Notes: a model not told the origin generated them from the sequence alone. Shown: positions 24,930-34,226, counted from the stretch's first letter. The stretch is 64,000 nt of DNA from Streptomyces sp. NBC_01549 (GCF_026339955.1 NZ_JAPEPW010000001.1:3956001-4020000), one strand, 5' to 3'. Numbers and translations are program-made.

Positions 24930-26087
24930 TTGGCCGGATCGGCTGATTTCGACCTGTACCGCCCGTCCGAGGAGCACGACATGCTCCGTGACGCGATCCG
25001 CTCGCTGGCCGAGGCGAAGATCGCGCCGTACGCGGCCGTGGTGGACGAGGAAGCCCGTTTCCCGCGGGAGGCCCTGGACGCTCTGGTCTCCTCCGATCTG
25101 CACGCCGTGCACGTACCGGAGACGTACGGCGGCGCGGGTGCCGACGCGCTCGCCACGGTGATCGTGATCGAGGAGGTGGCGCGTGTGTGTGCCAGCTCCT
25201 CCCTGATCCCGGCCGTGAACAAGCTGGGCTCGCTCCCGGTGATCCTCTCCGGTTCCGAGGCCCTGAAGCACAAGTACCTGACCCCCCTCGCCAAGGGCGA
25301 CGGGATGTTCTCGTACTGCCTCTCCGAGCCGGACGCTGGCTCGGACGCGGCGGGCATGAAGACGAAGGCCGTCCGTGACGGCGACGACTACGTCCTCAAC
25401 GGTGTGAAGCGCTGGATCACCAACGCGGGCGAGTCCGAGTACTACACGGTGATGGCGGTCACCGACCCCACCAAGCGCTCGAAGGGCATCTCGGCCTTCG
25501 TCGTCGAGAAGTCGGACGAGGGCGTCTCCTTCGGCGCCCCCGAGAAGAAGCTCGGCATCAAGGGCAGCCCGACCCGCGAGGTCTACCTCGACAACGTCCG
25601 CATCCCGGCCGACCGCATGATCGGCGAGGAGGGCACCGGCTTCGCCACGGCCATGAAGACCCTGGACCACACCCGCATCACGATCGCCGCGCAGGCGCTG
25701 GGCATCGCGCAGGGCGCCCTCGACTACGCCAAGGGCTATGTCCAGGAGCGCAAGCAGTTCGGCAAGCCGATCGCCGACTTCCAGGGCATCCAGTTCATGC
25801 TCGCCGACATGGCCATGAAGATCGAGGCGGCCCGGCAGCTGACGTACGCGGCCGCTGCGAAGTCGGAGCGCGGCGACAAGGACCTCACCTTCCAGGGCGC
25901 GGCGGCCAAGTGCTTCGCCTCCGACGTCGCCATGGAGGTCACCACGGACGCCGTCCAGCTCCTCGGCGGCTACGGCTACACCCGCGACTACCCGGTCGAG
26001 CGCATGATGCGCGACGCCAAGATCACCCAGATCTACGAGGGCACGAACCAGGTCCAGCGCATCGTCATGGCACGCAACCTGCCGTAA
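24930..26087 (+). CDS. Acyl-CoA dehydrogenase
   Basis: A 385-residue FAD-dependent acyl-CoA dehydrogenase of the short-chain type. Signature 1 is YCLSEPDAGSDA and signature 2 is LLGGYGYTRDYPVERMMRDAKI. The catalytic Glu lies in ITQIYEGTNQVQRIVMARNL at the C terminus. The chosen start is TTG at 24930, giving the family's usual N-terminal length; a GGAG lies about 11 bases upstream. The chain-length or branched-acyl preference cannot be assigned. It is divergent from the UDP-glucose dehydrogenase gene across an A/T-rich 175-bp gap. Confidence 0.92.
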   Translation: MAGSADFDLYRPSEEHDMLRDAIRSLAEAKIAPYAAVVDEEARFPREALDALVSSDLHAVHVPETYGGAGADALATVIVIEEVARVCASSSLIPAVNKLGSLPVILSGSEALKHKYLTPLAKGDGMFSYCLSEPDAGSDAAGMKTKAVRDGDDYVLNGVKRWITNAGESEYYTVMAVTDPTKRSKGISAFVVEKSDEGVSFGAPEKKLGIKGSPTREVYLDNVRIPADRMIGEEGTGFATAMKTLDHTRITIAAQALGIAQGALDYAKGYVQERKQFGKPIADFQGIQFMLADMAMKIEAARQLTYAAAAKSERGDKDLTFQGAAAKCFASDVAMEVTTDAVQLLGGYGYTRDYPVERMMRDAKITQIYEGTNQVQRIVMARNLP

Positions 26088-26110
26088 CCCACCCCCGGCA
26101 CCAGGGACTT

Positions 26111-26139
26111 GAGGGGCACCCCGGCGGGGGGTGCCCCTC
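26111..26139. terminator. Terminator between convergent genes
   Basis: GAGGGGCACCCC pairs with GGGGTGCCCCTC around a short GGCGG-type loop, 24 bp after the acyl-CoA dehydrogenase stop, facing the convergent SMI1-like gene. Confidence 0.8.
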
Positions 26140-26171
26140 GTTCTTGTCCCGGGCGGGCCACTCACGCGTCC

Positions 26172-26732
26172 CTACGCGGCGTCGAACCATTCCTTCTGCG
26201 CGGCCCAGTGCCCGACCCAGCCCGCGAACCCCGGTGCGGAGGTCGTGAACCCGAACTCGGCGCCGAAGGGAACGGCGCCCTCCCCGGTGATGTGCCAGAT
26301 GTGCCCCCGGTGCGGGCCCGTGACGACGAGATGCCAATTCATTCCGCACCCGTCGGTGCCGAGCACGACGGACCCGTGGTCGAAGACCTGCTCGACGACC
26401 GGATCGATCTCCTCGGCCGGCCTCGGGTCGTCCTCCCACAGCCATGCCTCCGTGAGCGGGAACGGCCGGCTCAGGTCGCGCCGCTGCCCGTCGTCGCCCC
26501 AGTCCTTGGGCAGCTCGGCCAGGGACACCAGCCCGTACTCCGGCGGCCCGGAGTACGAACCGTCGGTCACCTCGGCGCAGAACGTCCGGTACGGCTCGGG
26601 CAGCACGATGCCGTGCTCCGCCTCGAAGGCGTGCACGGCCGCCCAGCCGAGCGCCGACTCTCCGCCGTCGTCCACGGCGAACGCCCCGCGCAGCGCCGCG
26701 AGTTCCTCCGGGGTGGCGTGATCGTTGTTCAT
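26172..26732 (-). CDS. SMI1/KNR4-family protein
   Basis: A 186-residue SUKH-superfamily protein: AVHAFEAEHGIVLPEPYRTFCAEVTDGSY is the characteristic start, followed by YGLVSLAEL and a tryptophan-rich C-terminal part (HIWHITGEGAVPFG, FAGWVGHWAAQKEWF). In bacteria these include immunity proteins of contact-dependent toxins, but many are of unknown function. No toxin gene is adjacent, so immunity is not supported. The ATG at 26732 is preferred; an in-frame TTG lies 30 bp earlier. Confidence 0.8.
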   Translation of the reverse strand: MNNDHATPEELAALRGAFAVDDGGESALGWAAVHAFEAEHGIVLPEPYRTFCAEVTDGSYSGPPEYGLVSLAELPKDWGDDGQRRDLSRPFPLTEAWLWEDDPRPAEEIDPVVEQVFDHGSVVLGTDGCGMNWHLVVTGPHRGHIWHITGEGAVPFGAEFGFTTSAPGFAGWVGHWAAQKEWFDAA

Positions 26733-26780
26733 GCGGTCATGGATACCAGCCGGCTCTGACAACGCCCGGTGCGGGCGGCC

Positions 26781-27419
26781 TCACACGCCGTTCAGCGCGC
26801 CCCGTAGGTCCTCCGGTGTGCGGTAGTGGACGGTTCGCATGCCGAGGGCGGCCGCCGCGTCCACGTTCTCCAGGGTGTCGTCCACGAATAGGCAGCGCTC
26901 GGCCGGGACGCCGGCCCGCTCGACGGCGATGTCGTAGATGCGCCGGTCGGGCTTGGCGATGCCCACCCGCGCGCTGCTGACCACGTGGTCGGCGAGGTCC
27001 GTCAGCCCCAGGACCTCCAGGTCCTCCTCCAACTGCACCGAGGTGTTGGTGACGAGGACCAGCGGCACCTGGGCGCGAGCCCGGCGCAGCAGCGCCACCA
27101 CCGTCTCGTCGGCGTGGAACGGGGAGCGTACGAGCGCCGTGCTCAGCTCCGCCGCCGTTCCGTCGGCCACCAGCCCGCTCAGGCCCCGCAGGATCGACCC
27201 CGCCCACTCGTCCGGTGTGATCCGGCCCAGCACCAGCGGCAGCACCGTGTCCGGCGCGAAGGCCACCTTCATGGTGGTGCCCTCGGCCAGCCCGGCGGCG
27301 CGCTCCAAGGCGTACAGGTGGGCCGGTTCGTAGACGCGGATCACGTTGTCGACGTCACAGAGCACCGCGTCGAAGGGGTGTCCGCCGGAAGCGGACGGGG
27401 CCGCGGGGGAGAGGGTCAT
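26781..27419 (-). CDS. HAD-family hydrolase
   Basis: A 212-residue haloacid-dehalogenase-superfamily protein of the subfamily I type. The nucleophile motif is AVLCDVDNVIRVY (first Asp nucleophile, second Asp acid/base). Motif II is LVLVTNTS, the motif III lysine lies in RVGIAKPDRRIYD, and the acidic motif IV is CLFVDDTLENVDAAAALGM. An alpha-helical cap lies between motifs I and II. It is probably a small-molecule phosphatase; the substrate is unknown. Confidence 0.87.
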   Translation of the reverse strand: MTLSPAAPSASGGHPFDAVLCDVDNVIRVYEPAHLYALERAAGLAEGTTMKVAFAPDTVLPLVLGRITPDEWAGSILRGLSGLVADGTAAELSTALVRSPFHADETVVALLRRARAQVPLVLVTNTSVQLEEDLEVLGLTDLADHVVSSARVGIAKPDRRIYDIAVERAGVPAERCLFVDDTLENVDAAAALGMRTVHYRTPEDLRGALNGV

Positions 27420-27521
27420 GACCTCACCCTGGCATCCCGCCGCGGGAAGCCGTCGGCCAGGGATGCCTCTCCGCCCCGAAGCGCCGATGGGTTCTGTCCG
27501 GCAGATCCTGCCGGACAGGTC

Positions 27522-28067
27522 CTAGTCCAGCCCGTTCGCCGCACGCTTCTCCCGCAGTTCCATGATCGCCCGGCGGCGTGCCAGCCGGTGGGTGCGCCGG
27601 ATCTGGGCCTCCTGATAGCGCCGCTCGTCGCGCTCGGTCTCGGGGAGGACGGGCGGCACGCGCCGCGGCTTGCCGTCACCGTCGACCGCGGCGAAGACGA
27701 GATAGGCCGAACCGACCTGCTGGGGCGGCGTCGACTCGTTCCAGCGCTCGGCCAGCACACGGACGCCGACCTCCATGGACGTCCGCCCCGTCCAGTTCAC
27801 CTGGGCCTTCACATGAACGAGGTCGCCCACACGGACCGGCTCCAGGAAGACCATCTCGTCCATGGAGGCGGTGACGGCCGGCCCGCCGGAGTGCCGCCCG
27901 GCCACCGCCCCCGCCGCGTCGTCGACGAGCTTCATGATCACTCCGCCGTGCACCGTGCCCAGAAGGTTGGTGTCGTTGTGGGTCATGATGTGGCTGAGGG
28001 TGGTCCGGGACGCGGAGGTCGGCTTGCCTGGAATATCGGATTCCGGCGTGGGCGCCTGGTCTGTCAT
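27522..28067 (-). CDS. Hotdog-fold acyl-CoA thioesterase
   Basis: A 181-residue acyl-CoA hydrolase of the YciA/ACOT type. Conserved elements are LLGTVHGGVIMKLVDDAAGAVAGRH (catalytic Asp in the long helix), VTASMDEMVFLEPVRVGDLVHVKAQVNWTGRTSMEVGV and AYLVFAAVD. It starts at the ATG at 28067. A basic C-terminal helix (RRTHRLARRRAIMELREKR) follows the domain. It would hydrolyse acyl-CoAs; chain-length preference is not evident. Confidence 0.9.
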   Translation of the reverse strand: MTDQAPTPESDIPGKPTSASRTTLSHIMTHNDTNLLGTVHGGVIMKLVDDAAGAVAGRHSGGPAVTASMDEMVFLEPVRVGDLVHVKAQVNWTGRTSMEVGVRVLAERWNESTPPQQVGSAYLVFAAVDGDGKPRRVPPVLPETERDERRYQEAQIRRTHRLARRRAIMELREKRAANGLD

Positions 28068-28186
28068 GCCGTCCACCCTATGCGGGGGCGTGCGGTGGTC
28101 TCTTTGCATCAGCTCTGCAACAGGCGTGACCCAGATCTCCCCGCTCTCTTGTAAGGCATACGGTGCGGACCTGCACACTGGTCCGC

Positions 28187-29485
28187 ATGAACGATTGGCC
28201 CGACGGGTGGTCCGACAGCAACCGCAGCGACCGTTACGGACGCGGCAGCGCAGGCGCTCAGCCTGAGGGCGCCCGCGTCATGCGGCAGGTTCAGCGTGGC
28301 CCGGGAACGCCCGGTCCGCGCCCGTCCGCCCCGCCGTACGGCGGGGTGCCCCAGCAGCCGACGTACGACGGCGGCCAGGGGTACGGCGCCGCGCCTGACA
28401 ACGGGTACGACTCGGGTTACAACACCGGACAGGTCTACGGTTCACCGGGCGGCCCCGGCGGTCCGCAGGGACCTGGCGGCGCGGACATGCGGGGCCCGCG
28501 CCCCGCGCCGAACTGGCGGCGGCGGATCAAGTGGACCGCGATCACGCTGGTCACGCTGCTGGTCGTGGTCTCCGTGGGCACGTACTTCTGGGCCGACTCC
28601 AAGCTCCACCGTGACGTGGATCTCTCGAAGGTCATAGACCGGCCCGAGACGGGCAAGGGCACCAACTACCTGATCGTCGGTTCCGACAGCCGCGCCGGCA
28701 TGTCGGCCGAGGACAAGAAGAAGCTGCACACCGGGTCCGCCGAGGGCAAGCGCACGGACTCGATGATGATCCTGCACGTCGGGGACAACGGCGACACGCT
28801 GGTCTCCCTGCCCCGCGACTCGAACGTGACGATCCCCACGTACAAGGGATCCGCGTCCGGCAAGACCTTCCAGGGCACGGGCCGTCAGGTGAAGCTGAAC
28901 GCGGCGTACGCGGAGGACGGGCCGACGTTGCTGGTCCGCACCATCGAGTACAACACCGGCCTGCACATCGACCACTACGTGGAGATAGGTTTCGCCGGGT
29001 TCGCGAACATCGTCGACGCGGTCGGCGGTGTGGAGATGAACCTCGATCAGGGCTTCAAGGACAAGTACTCGGGCGCCGACTTCAAGGCGGGCAAGCAGAC
29101 CCTCAACGGCGAGCAGGCTCTGGCCTTCGTCCGTACCCGCCACGCCTTCGCGGCCTCCGACCTCCAGCGCACCAAGAACCAGCAGAAGTTCCTGTCCGCG
29201 CTGGCCCACCAGGTCGCGACCCCCGGGACGGTCCTGAACCCCTTCAAGCTCTACCCGACCATGGGCTCGGGCCTCGACAGCCTCACGGTCGACAAGGACA
29301 TGAGCCTGTGGGACCTGGGCAGCATGTTCTGGGCGATGAAGGGCGTCACCGGCGGCGACGGCAAGTCCATGAACATGCCGATCTCCGGCTCCACGGGCGG
29401 CAACCTCGTCTGGGACAAGGCCAAGGTCAAGACGCTGGTGGACGAGCTGACGAACGACCAGACGGTGACGGTGTCGGGCAACTGA
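28187..29485 (+). CDS. LytR-CpsA-Psr (LCP) family protein, no LytR_C domain
   Basis: A 432-residue type II membrane protein. It has a Gly/Pro/Tyr-rich cytoplasmic N terminus (about 1-105), one helix (ITLVTLLVVVSVGTYFW) and an extracellular LCP domain: NYLIVGSDSR, RTDSMMILHV, VSLPRDSNV, TIEYNTGLHIDHYVEI and ALAFVRTRH. LCP enzymes transfer undecaprenyl-linked glycopolymers to peptidoglycan; the Arg/Asp residues of SDSR, RTDS and PRDS bind the pyrophosphate. It is the only one of the five LCP genes here on the + strand. The ATG at 28187 gives MNDWPDGW. A strong terminator follows. Confidence 0.9.
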   Translation: MNDWPDGWSDSNRSDRYGRGSAGAQPEGARVMRQVQRGPGTPGPRPSAPPYGGVPQQPTYDGGQGYGAAPDNGYDSGYNTGQVYGSPGGPGGPQGPGGADMRGPRPAPNWRRRIKWTAITLVTLLVVVSVGTYFWADSKLHRDVDLSKVIDRPETGKGTNYLIVGSDSRAGMSAEDKKKLHTGSAEGKRTDSMMILHVGDNGDTLVSLPRDSNVTIPTYKGSASGKTFQGTGRQVKLNAAYAEDGPTLLVRTIEYNTGLHIDHYVEIGFAGFANIVDAVGGVEMNLDQGFKDKYSGADFKAGKQTLNGEQALAFVRTRHAFAASDLQRTKNQQKFLSALAHQVATPGTVLNPFKLYPTMGSGLDSLTVDKDMSLWDLGSMFWAMKGVTGGDGKSMNMPISGSTGGNLVWDKAKVKTLVDELTNDQTVTVSGN

Positions 29486-29498
29486 CCTCCACCACCAC

Positions 29499-29533
29499 GA
29501 AGGGCCCCGCCGGACGAACCGGCGGGGCCCTTC
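29499..29533. terminator. Terminator between convergent LCP genes
   Basis: GAAGGGCCCCGCCGG and its exact complement form a 15-bp stem with an ACGAA loop, 13 bp after the first LCP gene and 27 bp before the end of the next. Confidence 0.9.
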
Positions 29534-29559
29534 GCATGTCCGGGTGACGCGCGCGTCAC

Positions 29560-31170
29560 CTACGGACACACCACCTGATCCCCCGTCACCACCCGGGCCT
29601 CGGCCTGGTAGGGATCCTGCACCCGGACCCGTGTGACCTGCTTGAAGTCGGACCCGGCGATCACCTTCAGCAACGGTCCCCGCCCCTTGACCTCGCGCAG
29701 CTCGCTGCCCGGGAGCGCGGCCGCGAGGGACTTCGCGGAGCGGTCCCAGCGCGGGTCGTAGACGATGACGCTGTGCTGGGTGGTGCGGTCCTGGGCGTTG
29801 ACGGGCCGGCCCGTCGTGTGGAACCCGGTGGCGGCCAGGGCGCTGTCCATGCGTTTGCCGAGTCCGTCCGTGGGCGTCCCGTTCTCCACCTGGACCTGGA
29901 TCTGCTGCGGGGCCACCTCGACGCGCACGGTCTTCGCGGGCGCCGCCTGGTGCGGGGCGGCGAGCGGCTTGTCGTCGCGCAGTGACTGGAAGAGCGCGGT
30001 GGCCTTGTTCTCGTCCCACTTCAGCGTGGAACCGATGCCCTTGACGGCATAGGCCATCTGCCCGATCGGCACGGTCGTGAACTCGGAAGAAGAGGGGGAG
30101 AAGTTGCGCATCGCCCGGCCGAGGTCCAGCAGTTCGTCCGTGCCGAACCCCTGGTCCGCGCGGACCGAGCCGAGCACGGCCCGGGTGACGTCACGGAACT
30201 TCATGGGGTTCAGCAGCACCCCCGACGACGTGGCCCGCTCGATCAGCGCCGCCAGGAACCGCTGCTGGCGCTGCATCCGGCCGAGGTCGGAGGCGCCGTC
30301 GACATGCCGGGAACGTACGTACTGGAGTGCCTGCCCGCCGTTCAGCGTGTGCGTGCCGGCGGTCAGGTCGAGTCCGGTGTACGAGTCCTTCAAGGGCTGC
30401 GCGGTGCAGATGTTCACACCGCCGAGCACGTCCACCGTCTGCATGAAACTGGTGAAATCGACCTCCAGATAGTGGTCGACCTTCACGTGGGTCATGTTCT
30501 CGACGGTGCGCACGGTCAGCTGCGGGCCCCCCTCCGCGTACGCCGCGTTGAGCTTGATCGGGTGGGAGCCATGCTCGGCGCCGGTGGTCTGGTCGGTGTG
30601 CGCGGGTACCTCGGCGTACGAGTCGCGCGGCAGGCTCACGATGGTGGCCCGGTCCCTGTCGGCCGCGATGTGCACGATCATCATCGTGTCGGTGCAGTGG
30701 CAGGGGGCGCCGCCCAGGCGGTACTTCTGCCGCTCCTCCTCCGTGATCTTGTCGCGGCCGTCGGTGCCGACCAGCAGCACGTTCATGCCGTGGCCCGCCG
30801 CGGGGCGGTTCTTCATGTCCTTGAAGGGGTCGACCCGGGCGATGCCCTCGCCCAGGCTGGTGACCACCGCGTGTCCGATGCCCGCCGAGGCGAGGACCAC
30901 CACGGAGATCGTGGTGACCACCCGCATGGCCCAGCGCGGCTTCTTCCTCCGTACGGGGGGCCGTACGGTGGACCGCTCCGGAGGCCGCCGGGAGCGGGGC
31001 GGCTGCGGGCGACTCCGCGGGCGGGGCTGCGGGCGTGCGGGGGAGCGGGGCGGCGTGGGCAAGGGGGGGACACCTCCGCGGGGGTGAACGTGGGGATCCG
31101 TGAGCACCGTAGGCCCATACGATCTGCTGCCCGGCCCGTGGACAGGGCGGCGCGCGCCCGTGTCCCCCAT
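29560..31170 (-). CDS. LCP-family protein with LytR_C domain
   Basis: A 536-residue protein with a Pro/Arg-rich cytoplasmic N terminus, one membrane helix (VVTTISVVVLASAGIGHAVV) and the LCP domain (MNVLLVGTDGRDK, CTDTMMIVHIAAD, VSLPRDSYAEV, KVDHYLEVDF, ALQYVRSRH). The C-terminal LytR_C module is typified by QVQVENGTPTDGLG and HSVIVYDPRWDRSA. It probably attaches glycopolymer to peptidoglycan. Start choice is uncertain: ATG at 31170, or TTG at 31189-31191, which would overlap the divergent glycosyltransferase's start codon. Shared control with that gene is likely because the two are back to back. Confidence 0.87.
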   Translation of the reverse strand: MGDTGARRPVHGPGSRSYGPTVLTDPHVHPRGGVPPLPTPPRSPARPQPRPRSRPQPPRSRRPPERSTVRPPVRRKKPRWAMRVVTTISVVVLASAGIGHAVVTSLGEGIARVDPFKDMKNRPAAGHGMNVLLVGTDGRDKITEEERQKYRLGGAPCHCTDTMMIVHIAADRDRATIVSLPRDSYAEVPAHTDQTTGAEHGSHPIKLNAAYAEGGPQLTVRTVENMTHVKVDHYLEVDFTSFMQTVDVLGGVNICTAQPLKDSYTGLDLTAGTHTLNGGQALQYVRSRHVDGASDLGRMQRQQRFLAALIERATSSGVLLNPMKFRDVTRAVLGSVRADQGFGTDELLDLGRAMRNFSPSSSEFTTVPIGQMAYAVKGIGSTLKWDENKATALFQSLRDDKPLAAPHQAAPAKTVRVEVAPQQIQVQVENGTPTDGLGKRMDSALAATGFHTTGRPVNAQDRTTQHSVIVYDPRWDRSAKSLAAALPGSELREVKGRGPLLKVIAGSDFKQVTRVRVQDPYQAEARVVTGDQVVCP

Positions 31171-31190
31171 TCGCGGTAACGTGACGTCCA

Positions 31191-32231
31191 ATGAGCGAGA
31201 AGCCTGACGTGCGGCCCCCCGCCGTTTCTGTGATCATGCCCGTCCTCAACGAGGAGCGGCATCTGCGCGGGGCCGTCCAAGCGATCCTGGCGCAGGAGTA
31301 CGACGGCGAGATGGAGGTGGTGATCGCCATCGGTCCGTCCTCGGACCGTACGGAGGAGATCGCCGCCGAGCTCGTACGCGAAGACCCGCGCGTCCACACC
31401 GTCCCGAACCCGACGGGGCGCACCCCCGCCGCCCTCAACGCGGCGATCAAGGCGTCCCGGCACCCCGTCGTCGTCCGCGTCGACGGGCACGGCATCCTGT
31501 CGCCGAACTACATCGCGACGGCCGTACGTCTCCTGGAGGAGACCGGCGCGCAGAACGTCGGCGGCATCATGCACGCCGAGGGCGAGAACGACTGGGAGCA
31601 CGCGGTCGCCGCCGCGATGACCTCGAAGATCGGGGTCGGGAACGCCGCCTTCCACACGGGAGGCGAGGCCGCTCCCGCCGAGACCGTGTACCTCGGTGTC
31701 TTCCGGCGCGAGGCGCTGGAACGCCAGGGCGGCTACAACGAGGAGTTCATCCGCGCCCAGGACTGGGAGCTGAACTTCCGGATCCGGGAGGCGGGCGGCC
31801 TCATCTGGTTCTCGCCCGAGCTGAAGGTGTCGTACCGGCCGCGGCCGTCCGTGAGGGCCCTGGCCAAGCAGTACAAGGACTACGGGCGTTGGCGCCATGT
31901 CGTCGCCCGCTACCACGAGGGCTCCATCAACCTGCGCTACCTCGCCCCGCCGACCGCCGTGTGCGCGATCGCGGCCGGCGTCGTGGCGGGCGTGGCGCTG
32001 ACGCCGTGGGGCTTCCTGATCCCCGGCGGGTATCTCGCGGCGATAGTCGCGGGCTCGCTGCCCGCGGGCAAGGGGCTGCCGTTGAAGGCCCGCCTGCAGA
32101 TCCCCGTCGCCCTCGCGACCATGCACATGTCGTGGGGCTTCGGCTTCCTCACTAGTCCGAAGGCCTTGGCGAAGAAGGTCATCGCCTCCCGCCGGCCGGC
32201 GGTGCTCGGTTCCACGGAGCCCGCCAACTGA
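31191..32231 (+). CDS. GT2-family glycosyltransferase with C-terminal membrane helices
   Basis: A 346-residue GT-A glycosyltransferase. It begins PAVSVIMPVLNEERHLRGAV, the nucleotide-sugar half, with VVIAIGPSSDRTEEI, the metal-binding region VVRVDGHGILSPNY, and an acceptor-side motif FIRAQDWELNFRI. Two hydrophobic segments near the C terminus (AIAAGVVAGVALTPWGFLI, GYLAAIVAGSLPAG) would hold it to the membrane. It resembles ExoA/succinoglycan-type transferases. It is placed among LCP genes, so a product attached to the wall is plausible. The specific sugar is unknown. Confidence 0.87.
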   Translation: MSEKPDVRPPAVSVIMPVLNEERHLRGAVQAILAQEYDGEMEVVIAIGPSSDRTEEIAAELVREDPRVHTVPNPTGRTPAALNAAIKASRHPVVVRVDGHGILSPNYIATAVRLLEETGAQNVGGIMHAEGENDWEHAVAAAMTSKIGVGNAAFHTGGEAAPAETVYLGVFRREALERQGGYNEEFIRAQDWELNFRIREAGGLIWFSPELKVSYRPRPSVRALAKQYKDYGRWRHVVARYHEGSINLRYLAPPTAVCAIAAGVVAGVALTPWGFLIPGGYLAAIVAGSLPAGKGLPLKARLQIPVALATMHMSWGFGFLTSPKALAKKVIASRRPAVLGSTEPAN

Positions 32232-32233
32232 GC

Positions 32234-32297
32234 TTCGCCGTACAGCAATTTCGCCGTACAGCAATTTCGCCGTACAGCAATTTCGCCGTACAGCAAT
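32234..32297. repeat. Four exact tandem copies of a 16-bp unit
   Basis: TTCGCCGTACAGCAAT is repeated four times without change, starting two bases after the glycosyltransferase stop and ending at the base of the terminator hairpin. Identical copies suggest recent expansion by slippage. Confidence 0.97.
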
Positions 32298-32327
32298 GGG
32301 GCCCTTCCCGGTGTCGGGAGGGGCCCC
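32298..32327. terminator. Terminator next to the tandem repeat
   Basis: GGGGCCCTTCCCG pairs with CGGGAGGGGCCCC, one mismatch, around GTGT. It lies between the glycosyltransferase and the convergent LCP gene. Confidence 0.8.
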
Positions 32328-32366
32328 ACGCTTTCTGCCGACCGGCCTACGGTCAGGTGTGGTCGT

Positions 32367-34085
32367 CTACGACCAGATGTAGTTCTTGTTCACGTGCATG
32401 CAGGCGTCGGCCTTGGCGCCGTTGAGCACGTCCGCGGACTCCGGTGTCGTGTTGTCCTGCGCCTTGGCCTTGTACGTCGTACCGTCACGCCAGTCGGCGC
32501 CGACCACGAGCGTGACGCCCGAGACGTCCGTCGACTTCTTCACCGCGCTCAGGGGGACCCCCAGCGCCTTGGCGACCGCCTGGGCGTCGCCCTGCAGATC
32601 GGCGCTCGGGTAGCGGATCACCGTCGTCCCCTCGACGGTCGCCGCCGAGGTGTCCGCCTCGGCCTTGGTGAAGCCCTTGCCCACGAGCAGCTCGGACACC
32701 GTGCGCGCGCGTCCGCTGACCGGGCCCAGCGTGGCCGTGCGCGTGCCGTTCTGCACGGTCACGCCGATCTGGTCGTCCGCGGCGGCCGGGTCCGTGGAGG
32801 CCTTCACCGCGGTCGCCTTCTTCTTGTCCTTGCCGTCGAGCGCGACGTCCTCGCGCACGAGACGGAACAGCTGCTCGGCCTCGACCGGCTTGGGCTCCAC
32901 GCGGTTGCTGTCCGACACGGCCCACTGCCAGGGCATCGTGGTCATCGTGATGCGCTTCGGCTCGACCTTCTTGAGCTCGTTGCTGAGGTTGTAGAGCTTC
33001 AGCACGCTGCCCAGGCCCTTGTCGACGGTCAGCGCCTTGGTGGCCGTCTCCGCGAGGCTGCGCAGCTTGCCGGGGTTGCTGATCGTGGCGTTCTCGCGCA
33101 TCTGGCGGACCATCGAGTTCATGTACTGGTGCTGGGCCCTGGTCCGGTAGATGTCCGTGTTGTCCTCGAAGCCGTAGCGCGTCCGCAGCCAGGCCAGGGC
33201 CTGTGTGCCCTTGACGGAGGTCGTGCCCTTCTTCAGCTTCAGCCCGGAGCCGTGGCCCTGGCTGTCCTTGGAGTAGATGTTGGCGTCCACGCAGACCGGG
33301 ACGCCGCCGATCGCGTCCGCCATGTCCACCACACCCGAGAAGTCGATCTTCATGAAGTGGTCGATGTGGATCTTGGTGAGCTTCTCCCAGGTGGCCACCG
33401 TGCAGCCCGGACCGCCGCGCCCGAGCGAGATGTTGGTCATCACCAGCCCGACCGTCGCCGGGTAGACCTTCTTGGTGTCCGGGTCCGTGCACTTGGGCAT
33501 CTTCAGCAGCGTGTCGCGCGGCATGCTGATCACCGACATGTTGCTGCGGTCGGCGGAGAGGTGCAGCAGCATCTGGACGTCCGCGAGCGGGGGCGCGTTG
33601 AAGTCGTCCTTGGCGCCGCCGAGCGCCTGGTTCTCCTTGGTGTCCCGGGCGTCCGAGCCGATCAGAAGGATGTTCAGGGGGGTCTGCCCGGCCGCGTTAG
33701 CCTTGCTCTTGGCCGCCCGGTCCTTCTCGTCGCCGAGGTTCAGGTCGTCCTTCTTGATGTTGTCGTTCAGGTGCTGGTAGTAGAGGTAACCGGCACCCGC
33801 GGTGCCAAGTATCAGAACCGCCAGAACCGACGCCGACCAGCGCAGTATGCGGCGTCTGCGCCGCGGGTGCCCGCCGCCCCCGCGCCGACGCCCGCCGCCA
33901 CCGCTGTGGCGACTGCCGGTGGAGCCGCTGTCCTTGTCGGTGGCGCCGCCACCTCCGCCGCCGGAAGCTTCGCCTCCGTCGGCGGGATCGCCGTTCTTGT
34001 CGTAGAGGCTGTCGTTCCAGCCCAGATCGTCGGCCTGTCGGACACGTGGTCGAGCCCCCTCACCACGCACACCGCTTCGCACCAT
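32367..34085 (-). CDS. LCP-family protein with LytR_C domain
   Basis: A 572-residue type II membrane protein. About 105 cytoplasmic residues rich in Gly, Ser and Arg (RRRGGGGHPRRRRR) precede one helix (SASVLAVLILGTAGAGYLYY). The LCP domain shows LNILLIGSDARDT, DVQMLLHLSADRSN, ISMPRDTLL, HIDHFMKIDF and ALAWLRTRYGF. LytR_C follows (IGVTVQNGTRTATLG, TVIRYPS, VTLVVGADWRDG). The central LCP arginine position reads DVQMLL rather than the usual RSDTMM. The start is ATG at 34085, with GGGAG immediately before; nearby GTG codons are alternatives. Confidence 0.87.
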   Translation of the reverse strand: MVRSGVRGEGARPRVRQADDLGWNDSLYDKNGDPADGGEASGGGGGGATDKDSGSTGSRHSGGGGRRRGGGGHPRRRRRILRWSASVLAVLILGTAGAGYLYYQHLNDNIKKDDLNLGDEKDRAAKSKANAAGQTPLNILLIGSDARDTKENQALGGAKDDFNAPPLADVQMLLHLSADRSNMSVISMPRDTLLKMPKCTDPDTKKVYPATVGLVMTNISLGRGGPGCTVATWEKLTKIHIDHFMKIDFSGVVDMADAIGGVPVCVDANIYSKDSQGHGSGLKLKKGTTSVKGTQALAWLRTRYGFEDNTDIYRTRAQHQYMNSMVRQMRENATISNPGKLRSLAETATKALTVDKGLGSVLKLYNLSNELKKVEPKRITMTTMPWQWAVSDSNRVEPKPVEAEQLFRLVREDVALDGKDKKKATAVKASTDPAAADDQIGVTVQNGTRTATLGPVSGRARTVSELLVGKGFTKAEADTSAATVEGTTVIRYPSADLQGDAQAVAKALGVPLSAVKKSTDVSGVTLVVGADWRDGTTYKAKAQDNTTPESADVLNGAKADACMHVNKNYIWS

Positions 34086-34226
34086 CTCCCTGCCCCTCCC
34101 CACCCTGCGCCTGACAAACGGGTCCGTCCCGCGTCCGGCTGGACGCGCACGTCTGGCCGGACACCCCTTGCGTCCGGCCCGGACGCCCCCGCGTCCTGTT
34201 AGACGTCTGACGGACCCGTTAGGTCA

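Noticed and set aside
26172..26732. SMI1/SUKH protein as immunity to an adjacent toxin
   Set aside because: The neighbours are an acyl-CoA dehydrogenase and a HAD phosphatase; no polymorphic-toxin gene is near.
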